Origin: DATFAS01 sp035254305
Lineage (GTDB): Bacteria > Bacillota > Bacilli > Aneurinibacillales > RAOX-1
Assembly: GCA_035254305.1 (NCBI GenBank)
Contig: DATFAS010000125.1
Location: 1 to 11,015 of the forward strand
Direction: 5' to 3'
Length of the DNA: 11,015 nt
The position numbers were made by a program, and so were the translations under genes. Every line of letters begins with the position of its first letter. The first letter of the stretch is position 1. Positions 1 to 5,957 of the stretch are shown in pieces. Below the pieces are notes generated by a model that saw only the letters and a program-made list of their open reading frames with translations, had not been told where the DNA came from and ran no database searches.

Positions 1-156
1 TTAGAAATTCCTGGATATTAGGTGAATAGTGATAACATTGACAACGCCAATTTATTCTGCACCCGGAAACAGAAAATCACCGACATTTCCATAATTAGTT
101 TTACGTAAAGAAATATTCAAAGAAGAATAATCAATTACATGGAGGTAGTTTGAGAG

Positions 157-1353
157 ATGGGAGTAATCTCGAAAAATGAGTACACATATTTAACGAACCT
201 GGTCAAAGGCGGTGGCGGAAATGCCGAATGGGCCAAAGCTCAGTTAAAAGGTGCCACTGTTGAAACACCACATGCTGCAAGTTCATCTCCAAGTACAGCT
301 AATAGATCTAATTCGACATCATCATCAAGATCTAATTCATCATCATCATCAAGATCTAATTCACCATCATCATCAAAATCTAATTCATCATCATCGCATT
401 CATCGTCTATAAAATCGCCAACTGTCATATCCGTCAATCAACCAAGCAGCAAGCAAGCACAAAAAAGTCAAACTTCAGTACAGTCAAAAAAGGTCGTCTC
501 CAACATTCACGGAGATCAATTGATTTTATCCCAAACATCACATAACTCTAGGAGTCAATCTACATCTATAAAAATTGGATATGCCACTTATAGCCCAACT
601 CCCAAAAAAGTATTATCAGCTTTTGAACAAAATGATGATTATCAGGAATCCGATAGAGGTGGTCATCACCTAGTTAGGGATGATAAACAAATTGAATATC
701 TGAATGACTTGGTTGAAAATGGAACGGAGGGACAAGCAGCCTGGGCACAAGACCAACTTGATAAAAGGTTATACTATTATGATCCTGCGGGAGACAGGGA
801 AAAAATGATTTCTGCAGTGGATAGTTGGAATGACCTAACTCCTTCACTAGCGTTGAATATTATTGAGGACCCTAATTCTTCTGATGTATCAAAAGTACAG
901 GCAATATTGTATACTGCGAAAAATGCATTATATGGACTAGGAGGTACAGCTAGAGTTGGTGCGACAGGGAAAATTGTAGAGGAGGTAGAGGGGGTAGAGG
1001 GCATGGGTAAAGTTGATAATGCCTTACCTAATCTTGAAAGTGCCAAGATTGACCCAAGAAAACTTACAGAGTACGCACTAAATCCAGAACATCCAGTAGG
1101 AGGCAACAAAGCAAAAGTATTTGATAGTGCTCTTGGATACAACAAATCAAATGCTGATGATTTAATGAAACAAATTCAAGAGAAGTTGCCTCAAAGCGAA
1201 GCTGTTTTAGGCAAATCTGATCAATATGGACAAAGGTATACTGTAGATATGCAGATAACTGGTCCAAATGGCAACACCACAACAGTTAGAACTGGTTGGA
1301 TTATTAAACCAGGTTCAGATGCACCAGAAATGACAACTATCTATGTTAAGTAG
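157..1353 (+). CDS. Polymorphic toxin with Ser-rich spacer and DUF6883-like C-terminal domain
   Basis: The 398-aa protein has three parts. Residues 6-31 and about 178-205 carry two copies of one short motif (YLTNLVKGGGGNAEWAKAQL and YLNDLVENGTEGQAAWAQDQL). Between them lies a low-complexity Ser/Arg/Asn stretch (about 41-90). The last ~100 residues begin KLTEYALNPEHPVGGNKAKVF and end TGWIIKPGSDAPEMTTIYVK, which I recognise as the DUF6883 type found at C-termini of polymorphic toxins. I see no signal peptide or membrane segment, so export, if any, must use a dedicated system, possibly through the duplicated motif. The ATG start is preceded by GGAGG at 141-145 (11-nt gap). The 66-aa DUF4926-like gene follows after 8 nt, the layout of toxin and immunity protein. 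The toxic activity is not known to me. The toxin role is inferred from domain type and neighbour; the reading frame is certain. Confidence 0.72.
   Translation: MGVISKNEYTYLTNLVKGGGGNAEWAKAQLKGATVETPHAASSSPSTANRSNSTSSSRSNSSSSSRSNSPSSSKSNSSSSHSSSIKSPTVISVNQPSSKQAQKSQTSVQSKKVVSNIHGDQLILSQTSHNSRSQSTSIKIGYATYSPTPKKVLSAFEQNDDYQESDRGGHHLVRDDKQIEYLNDLVENGTEGQAAWAQDQLDKRLYYYDPAGDREKMISAVDSWNDLTPSLALNIIEDPNSSDVSKVQAILYTAKNALYGLGGTARVGATGKIVEEVEGVEGMGKVDNALPNLESAKIDPRKLTEYALNPEHPVGGNKAKVFDSALGYNKSNADDLMKQIQEKLPQSEAVLGKSDQYGQRYTVDMQITGPNGNTTTVRTGWIIKPGSDAPEMTTIYVK
304..399 (+). repeat. Four 24-bp in-frame tandem repeats in the toxin gene
   Basis: Four units of 24 bp each begin A(G/A)ATCTAATTC and continue with a TCA-rich tail: 304-327, 328-351, 352-375 and 376-399. 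They encode RSNSTSSS, RSNSSSSS, RSNSPSSS and KSNSSSSH. The unit is a multiple of three, so copy-number change would lengthen or shorten the Ser-rich linker without breaking the frame. Units 1-3 differ by one or two bases and unit 4 is more diverged. Confidence 0.9.
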
Positions 1354-1361
1354 GTGAACAA

Positions 1362-1562
1362 ATGAGATTTAGTGAACTTGAAACCGTAGTGCTATTGAAT
1401 GATTACCCGAATGAAGGACTCAAAAAGGGTGACATTGGAGTCATAGTCTCAGTTCATTCAATTCCGAATGAGGCATATGAAATTGAATTTGTAGATGATG
1501 AAGGTGTGACTAAATCAATGATGGTACTCCAACCATATGAAATTGAAAAATTCAAGGGCTAA
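1362..1562 (+). CDS. DUF4926-like small protein, probable immunity protein
   Basis: This 66-aa acidic protein has the pattern VVLLNDYPNEGLKKGDIGVI...AYEIEFVDDEGVT...VLQPYEIE, which I recognise as DUF4926, a compact all-beta (SH3-like) fold. It starts 8 nt after the toxin stop, with AGGTG just before the ATG, so the two genes are translated from one transcript. Its size, charge and position fit a cytoplasmic immunity protein that binds the DUF6883-like toxin; as I recall, DUF4926 genes often follow such toxins. That binding is inferred. DUF4926 proteins also occur as orphans, so a different small role is possible. A strong terminator 100 nt downstream closes the unit. Confidence 0.7.
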   Translation: MRFSELETVVLLNDYPNEGLKKGDIGVIVSVHSIPNEAYEIEFVDDEGVTKSMMVLQPYEIEKFKG

Positions 1563-1663
1563 GTCCTTTGGAATGAAAACGTAGTTCTGCAGAAAGATCG
1601 GTTTTAGAATTTACGAGGAGATCCTTTAGGTTTTACGAGACCGTACAAAAGCATTGGTTAATT

Positions 1664-1705
1664 ACCTTGATTGAGTGTTCGTCACTCAGTCAAGGTTTTT
1701 CTTTT
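1664..1705 (+). terminator. Rho-independent terminator of the toxin-immunity unit
   Basis: ACCTTGATTGAGTG (1664-1677) pairs with CACTCAGTCAAGGT (1683-1696) over 14 bp, with a single G-T wobble and a 5-nt loop. TTTTTCTTTT follows. It ends transcription of the toxin-immunity pair. Confidence 0.9.
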
Positions 1706-1753
1706 ACCTATATTCTCCTATTCCCTGAACATTAGAACGTCCTAAAATCGAAG

Positions 1754-1927
1754 CTCATGCGCTAAAAATGCATCTTCAATCAGCAGATTAACAAACAGAT
1801 CGTATTTGAATACAGCAAGTTGTTTGATTACGAATACAGACACCTCATGCACATAGGGCATTTTTCAAATTCAGTAGCTCATGCAAGTTATTTGGGAACG
1901 AAAACGGACCTCATGCAAATAATTTGG
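1754..1927 (+). repeat. Four direct CTCATGC iterons upstream of the recombinase
   Basis: CTCATGC occurs at 1754, 1844, 1878 and 1910, always on the plus strand, each preceded by G or C. The last two agree over about 18 bp (CTCATGCAA, then an AT-rich pair, then ATTTGG) and are 32 bp apart. The first two share only the core. Repeated same-strand boxes are typical of transposase or recombinase binding arrays at the end of an element, for example TnsB-type ends. No such transposase is visible here, so the function is unassigned. Confidence 0.5.
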
Positions 1928-1995
1928 AATCTCTTGTCAGCAAGCGGCCAATCTCATACAATCTCACAGAAGCAGGTGACATGCTGAATAGCAAG

Positions 1996-2023
1996 GGTTA
2001 CAGCAACTTCAAATGCTGTAACC
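1996..2023 (+). promoter_or_regulatory. Perfect 10-bp hairpin just before the recombinase ribosome site
   Basis: GGTTACAGCA (1996-2005) pairs perfectly with TGCTGTAACC (2014-2023) around an 8-nt loop. It ends 18 nt before the ATG and 6 nt before the GGGAGG ribosome site. There is no T-run, so it is not a terminator. It may be a translational control hairpin, or, as dyad DNA, the recombinase's own binding or attachment site. Confidence 0.55.
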
Positions 2024-2040
2024 GAGGGGGGGAGGAAACC

Positions 2041-2820
2041 ATGCAAAATGTCGTTGGTTATGTCCGGGTTTCAACTCAAGGACAAGTCAAAGATGGTTAC
2101 AGTCTGCAATATCAGGTTGATGAGATCAAACGATACTGTCGAGAAAACAAATTGGCACTGCTCCGAATTTACGAAGATCGAGGTATCAGCGGGGCAAAAG
2201 TTGATGAAGAAGGCTTGACCGTTGAACGAGAAGGCTTGCAGAACATGCTTGCTGACATCAGCCACTTGAATGCTCAAGGCATTATTGTCTTAAACACATC
2301 GAGGCTTTGGCGGTCAGATATGGCGAAAGTCTTGATTCAGCGGGAATTAAAGCGGCACCAAGTCAATGTGAAGGCGATAGAGCAGCCGAATTACAGCATC
2401 TATGCGTATGACCCGAACGACTTCTTGGTAAACGGAATGCTGGAACTGCTGGATCAGTACCAACGTCTTGAGATTGCCTTAAAGCTTGGCAGAGGAAGAA
2501 GTAAAAAGGCAGAGCAAGGCGGTTACGCAGGTGGAGGAATCCCCTTCGGATACAAAGTCATCAAGGGCAACAAACTGCTGATGGTCGATGATCGCAAAGC
2601 CGAGATTGTTATACGTTTGTTTGAACTGAAGGAACAGAACCCGCATTGGATATTAGCTCAATATGCGGATCAGTTGAACAAGGAAGGCTATACGACCGAC
2701 CAAGGCAGAAGCTTCACCAAAGTGCAGATCAAGAGGATTTTTGATCATGAAACCACATATCGAGGGAAATATTCATACGGCAATATTGAAGCGGCTGGGC
2801 AACATCAAGCTATCATTTGA
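2041..2820 (+). CDS. Short serine recombinase (resolvase plus recombinase domain)
   Basis: 259 aa. The resolvase catalytic domain is at the N-terminus: VGYVRVSTQGQ contains the nucleophile Ser11, and LNTSRLWRSD (about 84-93) is the conserved arginine motif. A recombinase domain follows (GGGIPFGYKV, 164-173; then the DNA-binding segment up to YRGKYSYGNIEAAGQHQAII). Large serine recombinases are usually 450-600 aa and continue after a GxHxAI motif into a zinc-ribbon and coiled-coil domain. This one stops there, so it is either a natural short form or truncated at the junction with the IS110 element. The ATG at 2041 was chosen because GGGAGG lies 5 nt upstream and the family sequence starts there; an upstream TTG at 1924 adds 39 unrelated residues. 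It probably mobilises or once mobilised this region by site-specific recombination. Confidence 0.85.
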   Translation: MQNVVGYVRVSTQGQVKDGYSLQYQVDEIKRYCRENKLALLRIYEDRGISGAKVDEEGLTVEREGLQNMLADISHLNAQGIIVLNTSRLWRSDMAKVLIQRELKRHQVNVKAIEQPNYSIYAYDPNDFLVNGMLELLDQYQRLEIALKLGRGRSKKAEQGGYAGGGIPFGYKVIKGNKLLMVDDRKAEIVIRLFELKEQNPHWILAQYADQLNKEGYTTDQGRSFTKVQIKRIFDHETTYRGKYSYGNIEAAGQHQAII

Positions 2821-2828
2821 AAAAAGTG

Positions 2829-2980
2829 TTTCGGTCTGCTTAAAAAATAAGCGGACAATTCTATATGTCAATTGAACCGAAAAGAATGGACTGGCTGGCG
2901 TCCCAATGCGGGTCTTATGACTAACGATCGAGCTGAGGTTGCCGACATTCTTTTAATTTCAATTGATATGGAGGGATTCG
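2829..2980 (+). ncRNA. Candidate IS110 bridge RNA region in the transposase leader
   Basis: The 160 bp between the recombinase stop and the transposase start fold into a nested structure. An outer stem joins TTTCGG (2829-2834) to CCGAAA (2877-2882). It encloses TCTGCTT (2835-2841) paired with AAGCGGA (2849-2855) around an A-rich loop. In the IS110 group the bridge RNA that selects target and donor DNA is encoded in the left-end leader before the transposase, with a similar length (about 180 nt in IS621). Position, size and folding fit. The guide loops cannot be assigned without the exact element ends. Confidence 0.4.
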
Positions 2981-4234
2981 ATGCGTCATTACAAGGAAAA
3001 GCATATCTATGTCGGCGTGGATTTGCATAAGCATACCCATACCGCTGTCATTATCAACTGCTGGAATGAAAAGCTCGGAGAATTTCAATTCAACAACATT
3101 CCGAATGCGTTTCCGGACTTTCTTCAGCAAGTAAAGAGCTATGCTAAGAGAGGAGTAACGCCACTCTTTGGTCTTGAAGATGTCGGCGGATATGGTCGGT
3201 CTCTTGCAGTTTACTTGCTTGAAGAGAATCAAAAGGTAAAAGAGGTCAATACAGCACTATCCTTTGCCGAACGCAAAAGCTACCCGACCACGCAGAAAAA
3301 CGATAGCTGGGATGTGGAATGTTTGGCGAAAATCCTGTTGAACAAGCTGGACATTCTACCGGATGCCAATGTTCAAGATGTCTATTGGACAATTGGTCAG
3401 CTTGTATCACGAAGAACAGGCTTGATTAAATCGCAAATCTCGTTGAAAAATCAACTTCATGCTCAACTCAGTCACCACTACCCAAGCTACAAGAAGTTTT
3501 TCAGCGATATTGACGGCAAATGTGCCCTTGTCTTTTGGCACACGTTTCCTTCGCCTCAATTGCTCGATGAAATGACGGTAGAGGAACTGGCAAAAGTGTT
3601 GCGGAAGGCAAGTCACAACACATGCTCGACGAAGAAAGCGGAGGAAATCTTGGCCTTGGTGAAACGGGATGGCGACACAACCCGAAACTATCAGCATTAC
3701 CGTGATTTTCTGATTCAAAGCTTTGTGCGGGACCTGCGGTTCAAGCAGGAAGAGATGAAGAATATTCATGATGAGATAAAGTCGATACTTGGTCAGTTTG
3801 ATTACAAGCTGGAGACGATGCCGGGCATTGACCTTGTTACCGCGGCGTACTTAATCGCAGAAATCGGTGACATCAATCGTTTCCTAAGCCCTGATAAATT
3901 AGCGAGATTTGCAGGAGTCGCACCGGTATTATTCAGTTGGGCAGGGAAAGGCAAGACGATGAAGAGCAAGCAGGGAAACCGTATCCTCCACGGTCTGTTT
4001 TATAACCTTGCCGTTCAACAAGTGCAAGTAGCGAAAGGCAGCCGCAAGCCGAGGAACCCGTTCTTTCACGAATATTATCAGCGGAAGATCACAGAAGGAA
4101 AGACGAAGGGACATGCGTTGGTATGTGTAATGAGGCGTTTGGTCAACATCATTTACGGTATGATGAAAAAGAAGACAGCGTTCGTTTTGCCCGAAGCAAA
4201 AACAATAGAAAAGCAAGTCGGTAAAGGCATATAA
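2981..4234 (+). CDS. IS110-family DEDD transposase
   Basis: This 417-aa protein has full family length. The N-terminal RuvC-like DEDD domain shows D14 (YVGVDLHKHTHT), E66 (GLEDVGGYGR), D108 and D111 (KNDSWD); the spacings of 42 and 3 match IS621. The C-terminal transposase domain begins about residue 282 with ETMPGIDLVTAAYLIAEIGD and includes LARFAGVAPVLF and KSKQGNRILHGLFYNLAVQQ. The enzyme moves its element with a bridge RNA by a recombinase-like mechanism through a Ser in the C-terminal domain. Here the local motif reads FSWAGKGK (S319, W320) where I recall FSSGGKGK or FSSAGKGK in relatives, so the serine may be altered. ATG 2981 has GGAGG 7 nt upstream and was chosen over a TTG at 2963. 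No frameshift or internal stop is present. Confidence 0.92.
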   Translation: MRHYKEKHIYVGVDLHKHTHTAVIINCWNEKLGEFQFNNIPNAFPDFLQQVKSYAKRGVTPLFGLEDVGGYGRSLAVYLLEENQKVKEVNTALSFAERKSYPTTQKNDSWDVECLAKILLNKLDILPDANVQDVYWTIGQLVSRRTGLIKSQISLKNQLHAQLSHHYPSYKKFFSDIDGKCALVFWHTFPSPQLLDEMTVEELAKVLRKASHNTCSTKKAEEILALVKRDGDTTRNYQHYRDFLIQSFVRDLRFKQEEMKNIHDEIKSILGQFDYKLETMPGIDLVTAAYLIAEIGDINRFLSPDKLARFAGVAPVLFSWAGKGKTMKSKQGNRILHGLFYNLAVQQVQVAKGSRKPRNPFFHEYYQRKITEGKTKGHALVCVMRRLVNIIYGMMKKKTAFVLPEAKTIEKQVGKGI

Positions 4235-4298
4235 TGGTGGTAACTGGAAGAATGACGGTGCCACTTTTTTCATAAGAGGAATCAGCTTAACAACATAG

Positions 4299-4673
4299 GG
4301 GACGGGTAATCTTGTTGGTGACTTCAAAAATGTTAAAAATTTAGATGATTTCCGTTCAAAGATTCCAGAAAATGCAACGGAGTTTACTTGGAGAGAAATT
4401 TCGGGTGGAGCAAAAGAAGGTGTCAAATATAGATGGACTGATGAACACGGAAATGTATGGAATGTACGAGCCCACAGCGAAGATCCTACTGCACCAGTAG
4501 GAAGTAATTCCGCCAATGGTTGGATTTATAGGGTTGAAGTTCGATGGGAGGGGAAAGGTAAAACCTACTATATGGATTCTAGTGGTAACTTCCACCCTGA
4601 GAACGTGATGAAGCCAAATAGTCCAACGTATGATGAATCAATAGTAAATGATACTCATATACCATTTAATTAA
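4299..4673 (+). pseudogene. Start-less C-terminal toxin module, polymorphic toxin type 30-like
   Basis: An open frame after an in-frame TAG at 4296 reads GTGNLVGDFKNVKNLDDFRS, continues through GGAKEGVKYRWTDEHGNVWN, RAHSEDPTAPVGSNSANGWI and YYMDSSGNFHPENVMKPNSP, and ends NDTHIPFN. I recognise this as the polymorphic toxin type 30 (Ntox30) domain, a predicted nuclease-type toxin tip. Nothing upstream supplies a start codon, trafficking domain or linker, and the IS110 element lies directly before it. It is therefore either the 3' end of a toxin gene cut by insertion or deletion, or a silent orphan module that could replace the C-terminus of a full-length toxin by recombination. The 124 residues appear to cover the whole toxin domain, and its probable immunity gene survives 23 nt downstream. 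Confidence 0.75.
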
Positions 4674-4696
4674 GAATAAATCAGAGGTTGATATAT

Positions 4697-5128
4697 ATGG
4701 ATTTTAAGGAGTTAAAGAGTTCGTTGATAGGAGGAGATGAGATTCAAAAGATTGAAGTACTAAGTTTTCTATCCGATGTTTTTGAATCTTACAACAAAAA
4801 CATAGAAGGATTTGAAGAGATAGTACATTTACTTATTGATATTTTCGTTGAGGAGAAAAGCTTGGAAATTAAGTGTGAGATTCTTGAAACATTAGCTAAA
4901 GGAGCAATTTATCAAGATATACATTTAATAGATTTGAGCAAATTAGAAAACAATCTAGAGAGAATCTCAGATAAATGCTTGAGCAGATGCATTGATATTT
5001 TCGGGTTCACCCATGATACCAAATATCTTGAAATCATAAAAAAGTATCAAAATCATGATGATGAAAGTATCAGAGAATCTGTAGATGAAGCTATTAGAGA
5101 GATTTTGGAGAGTAATATAAAACAATAA
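4697..5128 (+). CDS. Helical-repeat small protein, probable immunity protein for the type 30 toxin module
   Basis: This 143-aa, acidic, all-helical protein is Leu/Ile-rich with about four helix pairs (for example EVLSFLSDVFESYNKNIEGF, LEIKCEILETLAKGAIYQD, LEIIKKYQNHDDESIRESVDEAIREIL). The last two resemble HEAT repeats. The start at ATG 4697 has AGAGG 9 nt upstream; an in-frame TTG at 4688 overlaps that site and is less likely. The gene follows the toxin fragment by 23 nt, the usual place for an immunity gene. I do not recognise a named immunity family, so the role rests on position, size and charge. Retention of an intact immunity gene beside a broken toxin is common, since it protects against kin carrying the active toxin. 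Confidence 0.6.
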   Translation: MDFKELKSSLIGGDEIQKIEVLSFLSDVFESYNKNIEGFEEIVHLLIDIFVEEKSLEIKCEILETLAKGAIYQDIHLIDLSKLENNLERISDKCLSRCIDIFGFTHDTKYLEIIKKYQNHDDESIRESVDEAIREILESNIKQ

Positions 5129-5145
5129 GCTGTCATTTTCATTTT

Positions 5146-5190
5146 GGAGTAGCGCCAACAAACGCAATTTGTCAGCGCTACCCCTTAAAG
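5146..5190. terminator. Bidirectional hairpin between convergent genes, copy 1 of a palindromic repeat
   Basis: GGAGTAGCGC (5146-5155) pairs with GCGCTACCCC (5175-5184) with one mismatch; CTTAAAG follows. It lies between the stop of the immunity gene (5128) and the stop of the minus-strand gene (5195), so it probably terminates both. About 45 bp here agree at roughly 80% with the sequence at 7438-7482, and its left arm matches 5854-5864. This marks it as one member of a dispersed palindromic repeat. Confidence 0.7.
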
Positions 5191-5194
5191 TAAA

Positions 5195-5794
5195 CTATGA
5201 TTGCATATTTAACAATTTTACATTGATTTCTTTTAATTCTGATCTGTAAATACAGAAAAAGTTTTCTATATGGTGAGGTTGAAGCTGTTTAAAAGGCTTA
5301 GGCAATTGGTCCAATGATAAATAAGGAAATTCTTTGTCCTCTTGAAAGTACGAAACCATTTGTTTTAATTCTCTCTTACCAAATAAATTTTCAGCACCCT
5401 CATATGCTCCAGCATGCAAATAAATAACTTTAGGATATTCCTTTTTATTAACAGCAAGGCATAAAGCAGTATCGTATATTGAAACAGATCCAAATCCACT
5501 TCCAAGAGGGCTCTTTTTTACTTCGTAAACCAGTTTCATTACTTCATCAAATGTTGAACAGGTGTTAAATTTATTCTCAAGTAGAAGCAAATATTGCCTT
5601 ATCCGAGGATAAACACTATTGTCTATTCTATACTTATGCGGATGCTTTTTACCTCTTTCGTCTGTACCCAGCAAGGCTCTTTTTATTAACTCATCATAAT
5701 TATACTTTTTGGTGTAATGGTTCAGTAAGTTATCCTCTAATTCTTTTTCTGTTTGAATGTAATCATGAATCAAAGGATTTAACAAATGTTTCAA
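5195..5794 (-). CDS. Conserved hypothetical protein of 199 aa
   Basis: A soluble, basic protein with no signal peptide. The central part GSGFGSVSIYDTALCLA, then PKVIYLHAGAYEGAENL, resembles a family of uncharacterised proteins with the pattern G-G--T-YDTAL-----YLHAG---GA---G. The G-G segment could be a helix-hairpin-helix turn as in DNA-binding or glycosylase-like folds, but I cannot assign a reaction. The start is a TTG at 5794-5792 (minus strand), supported by a run of seven G about 5 nt upstream as the ribosome site; no in-frame ATG lies nearby. It converges on the immunity gene across the hairpin at 5146. Only about 70 bp separate its start from the IS231-like element, so its native promoter may have been disturbed. 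Confidence 0.65.
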   Translation of the reverse strand: MKHLLNPLIHDYIQTEKELEDNLLNHYTKKYNYDELIKRALLGTDERGKKHPHKYRIDNSVYPRIRQYLLLLENKFNTCSTFDEVMKLVYEVKKSPLGSGFGSVSIYDTALCLAVNKKEYPKVIYLHAGAYEGAENLFGKRELKQMVSYFQEDKEFPYLSLDQLPKPFKQLQPHHIENFFCIYRSELKEINVKLLNMQS

Positions 5795-5865
5795 TATATC
5801 CCCCCCTTTCCAAACTAATATTTATTCAATTTTTAAATATTTATTCCCTTAAAGGGGTAGCGCCG

Positions 5866-5884
5866 CATGCCCATCAAGCTAAGA
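5866..5884 (+). repeat. Left terminal inverted repeat of the IS231-like element
   Basis: CATGCCCATCAAGCTAAGA is a perfect inverted match to 7420-7438. The pairing stops at the base outside (G5865), which fixes the end. Confidence 0.93.
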
Positions 5885-5909
5885 AAATATTACCACCCCA
5901 AAACGAAAA

Positions 5910-5952
5910 AACGCTATTCTTTCGGTAGACCCATTTACGAAAGGATAGCGTT
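5910..5952 (+). promoter_or_regulatory. 15-bp stem-loop guarding the transposase start
   Basis: AACGCTATTCTTTCG (5910-5924) pairs with CGAAAGGATAGCGTT (5938-5952) with a single G-T wobble and a 13-nt loop, ending 5 nt before the transposase ATG. In a read-through transcript from outside, the ribosome site region would be folded away. This is a known device in IS4-family elements that prevents activation by neighbouring promoters. Confidence 0.8.
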
Positions 5953-5957
5953 TCAAC

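Larger units (their letters stand above)
1563..2040. other. 478-bp non-coding stretch: terminator, iterons and recombinase leader
   Basis: No convincing gene lies here. It contains the terminator at 1664, a 10-bp palindrome TTCTGCAGAA around 1587, the four CTCATGC iterons (1754-1916) and the hairpin before the recombinase start (1996-2023). The recombinase frame is open back to a TTG at 1924, but that extension has no ribosome site and no family likeness. A 42-codon frame opening at 1848 runs through the iterons and is probably chance. Confidence 0.6.
2821..4298 (+). mobile_element. IS110-family insertion sequence (ends approximate)
   Basis: The element comprises the leader, an intact transposase and a short 3' tail. 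IS110 elements have no long inverted repeats and often leave no target duplication, so the borders cannot be read from this sequence. The left border is placed after the recombinase stop. The right border lies somewhere between the transposase stop (4234) and the toxin fragment (4299). The longer non-coding part lies upstream of the gene, which suggests the IS110 rather than the IS1111 subgroup. Confidence 0.6.

Noticed and set aside
38..66. A TTGACA box at 38-43 as promoter for the toxin gene.
   Set aside because: No acceptable -10 box lies 16-18 bp downstream (the bases there are ACCCGG).
1..108. A frame ending LEIPGY* at 1-21, followed by a possible 28-codon frame from GTG at 22 to 108.
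   Set aside because: The first could be the tail of an upstream gene, but six residues cannot be identified. The second has no clear ribosome site or recognisable motif.
240..437. A minus-strand frame rich in Asp opposite the Ser-rich repeat.
   Set aside because: It is the mirror of the TCATCA repeat, with no start signal.
1848..1976. A 42-codon frame through the iterons.
   Set aside because: No ribosome site; it encodes the repeats themselves and overlaps the recombinase leader.
1924..2040. An upstream TTG start for the recombinase.
   Set aside because: The 39 extra residues do not look like the family, and the ATG at 2041 has a strong ribosome site.
4233..4298. An open frame NGGNWKNDGATFF... 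in frame with the toxin fragment but ended by TAG at 4296.
   Set aside because: It overlaps the transposase stop and probably belongs to the IS110 tail. It does not resemble a toxin linker and has no start.
3929..4595. Long minus-strand frames opposite the transposase and toxin module.
   Set aside because: They are antisense shadows of clearly coding plus-strand genes.
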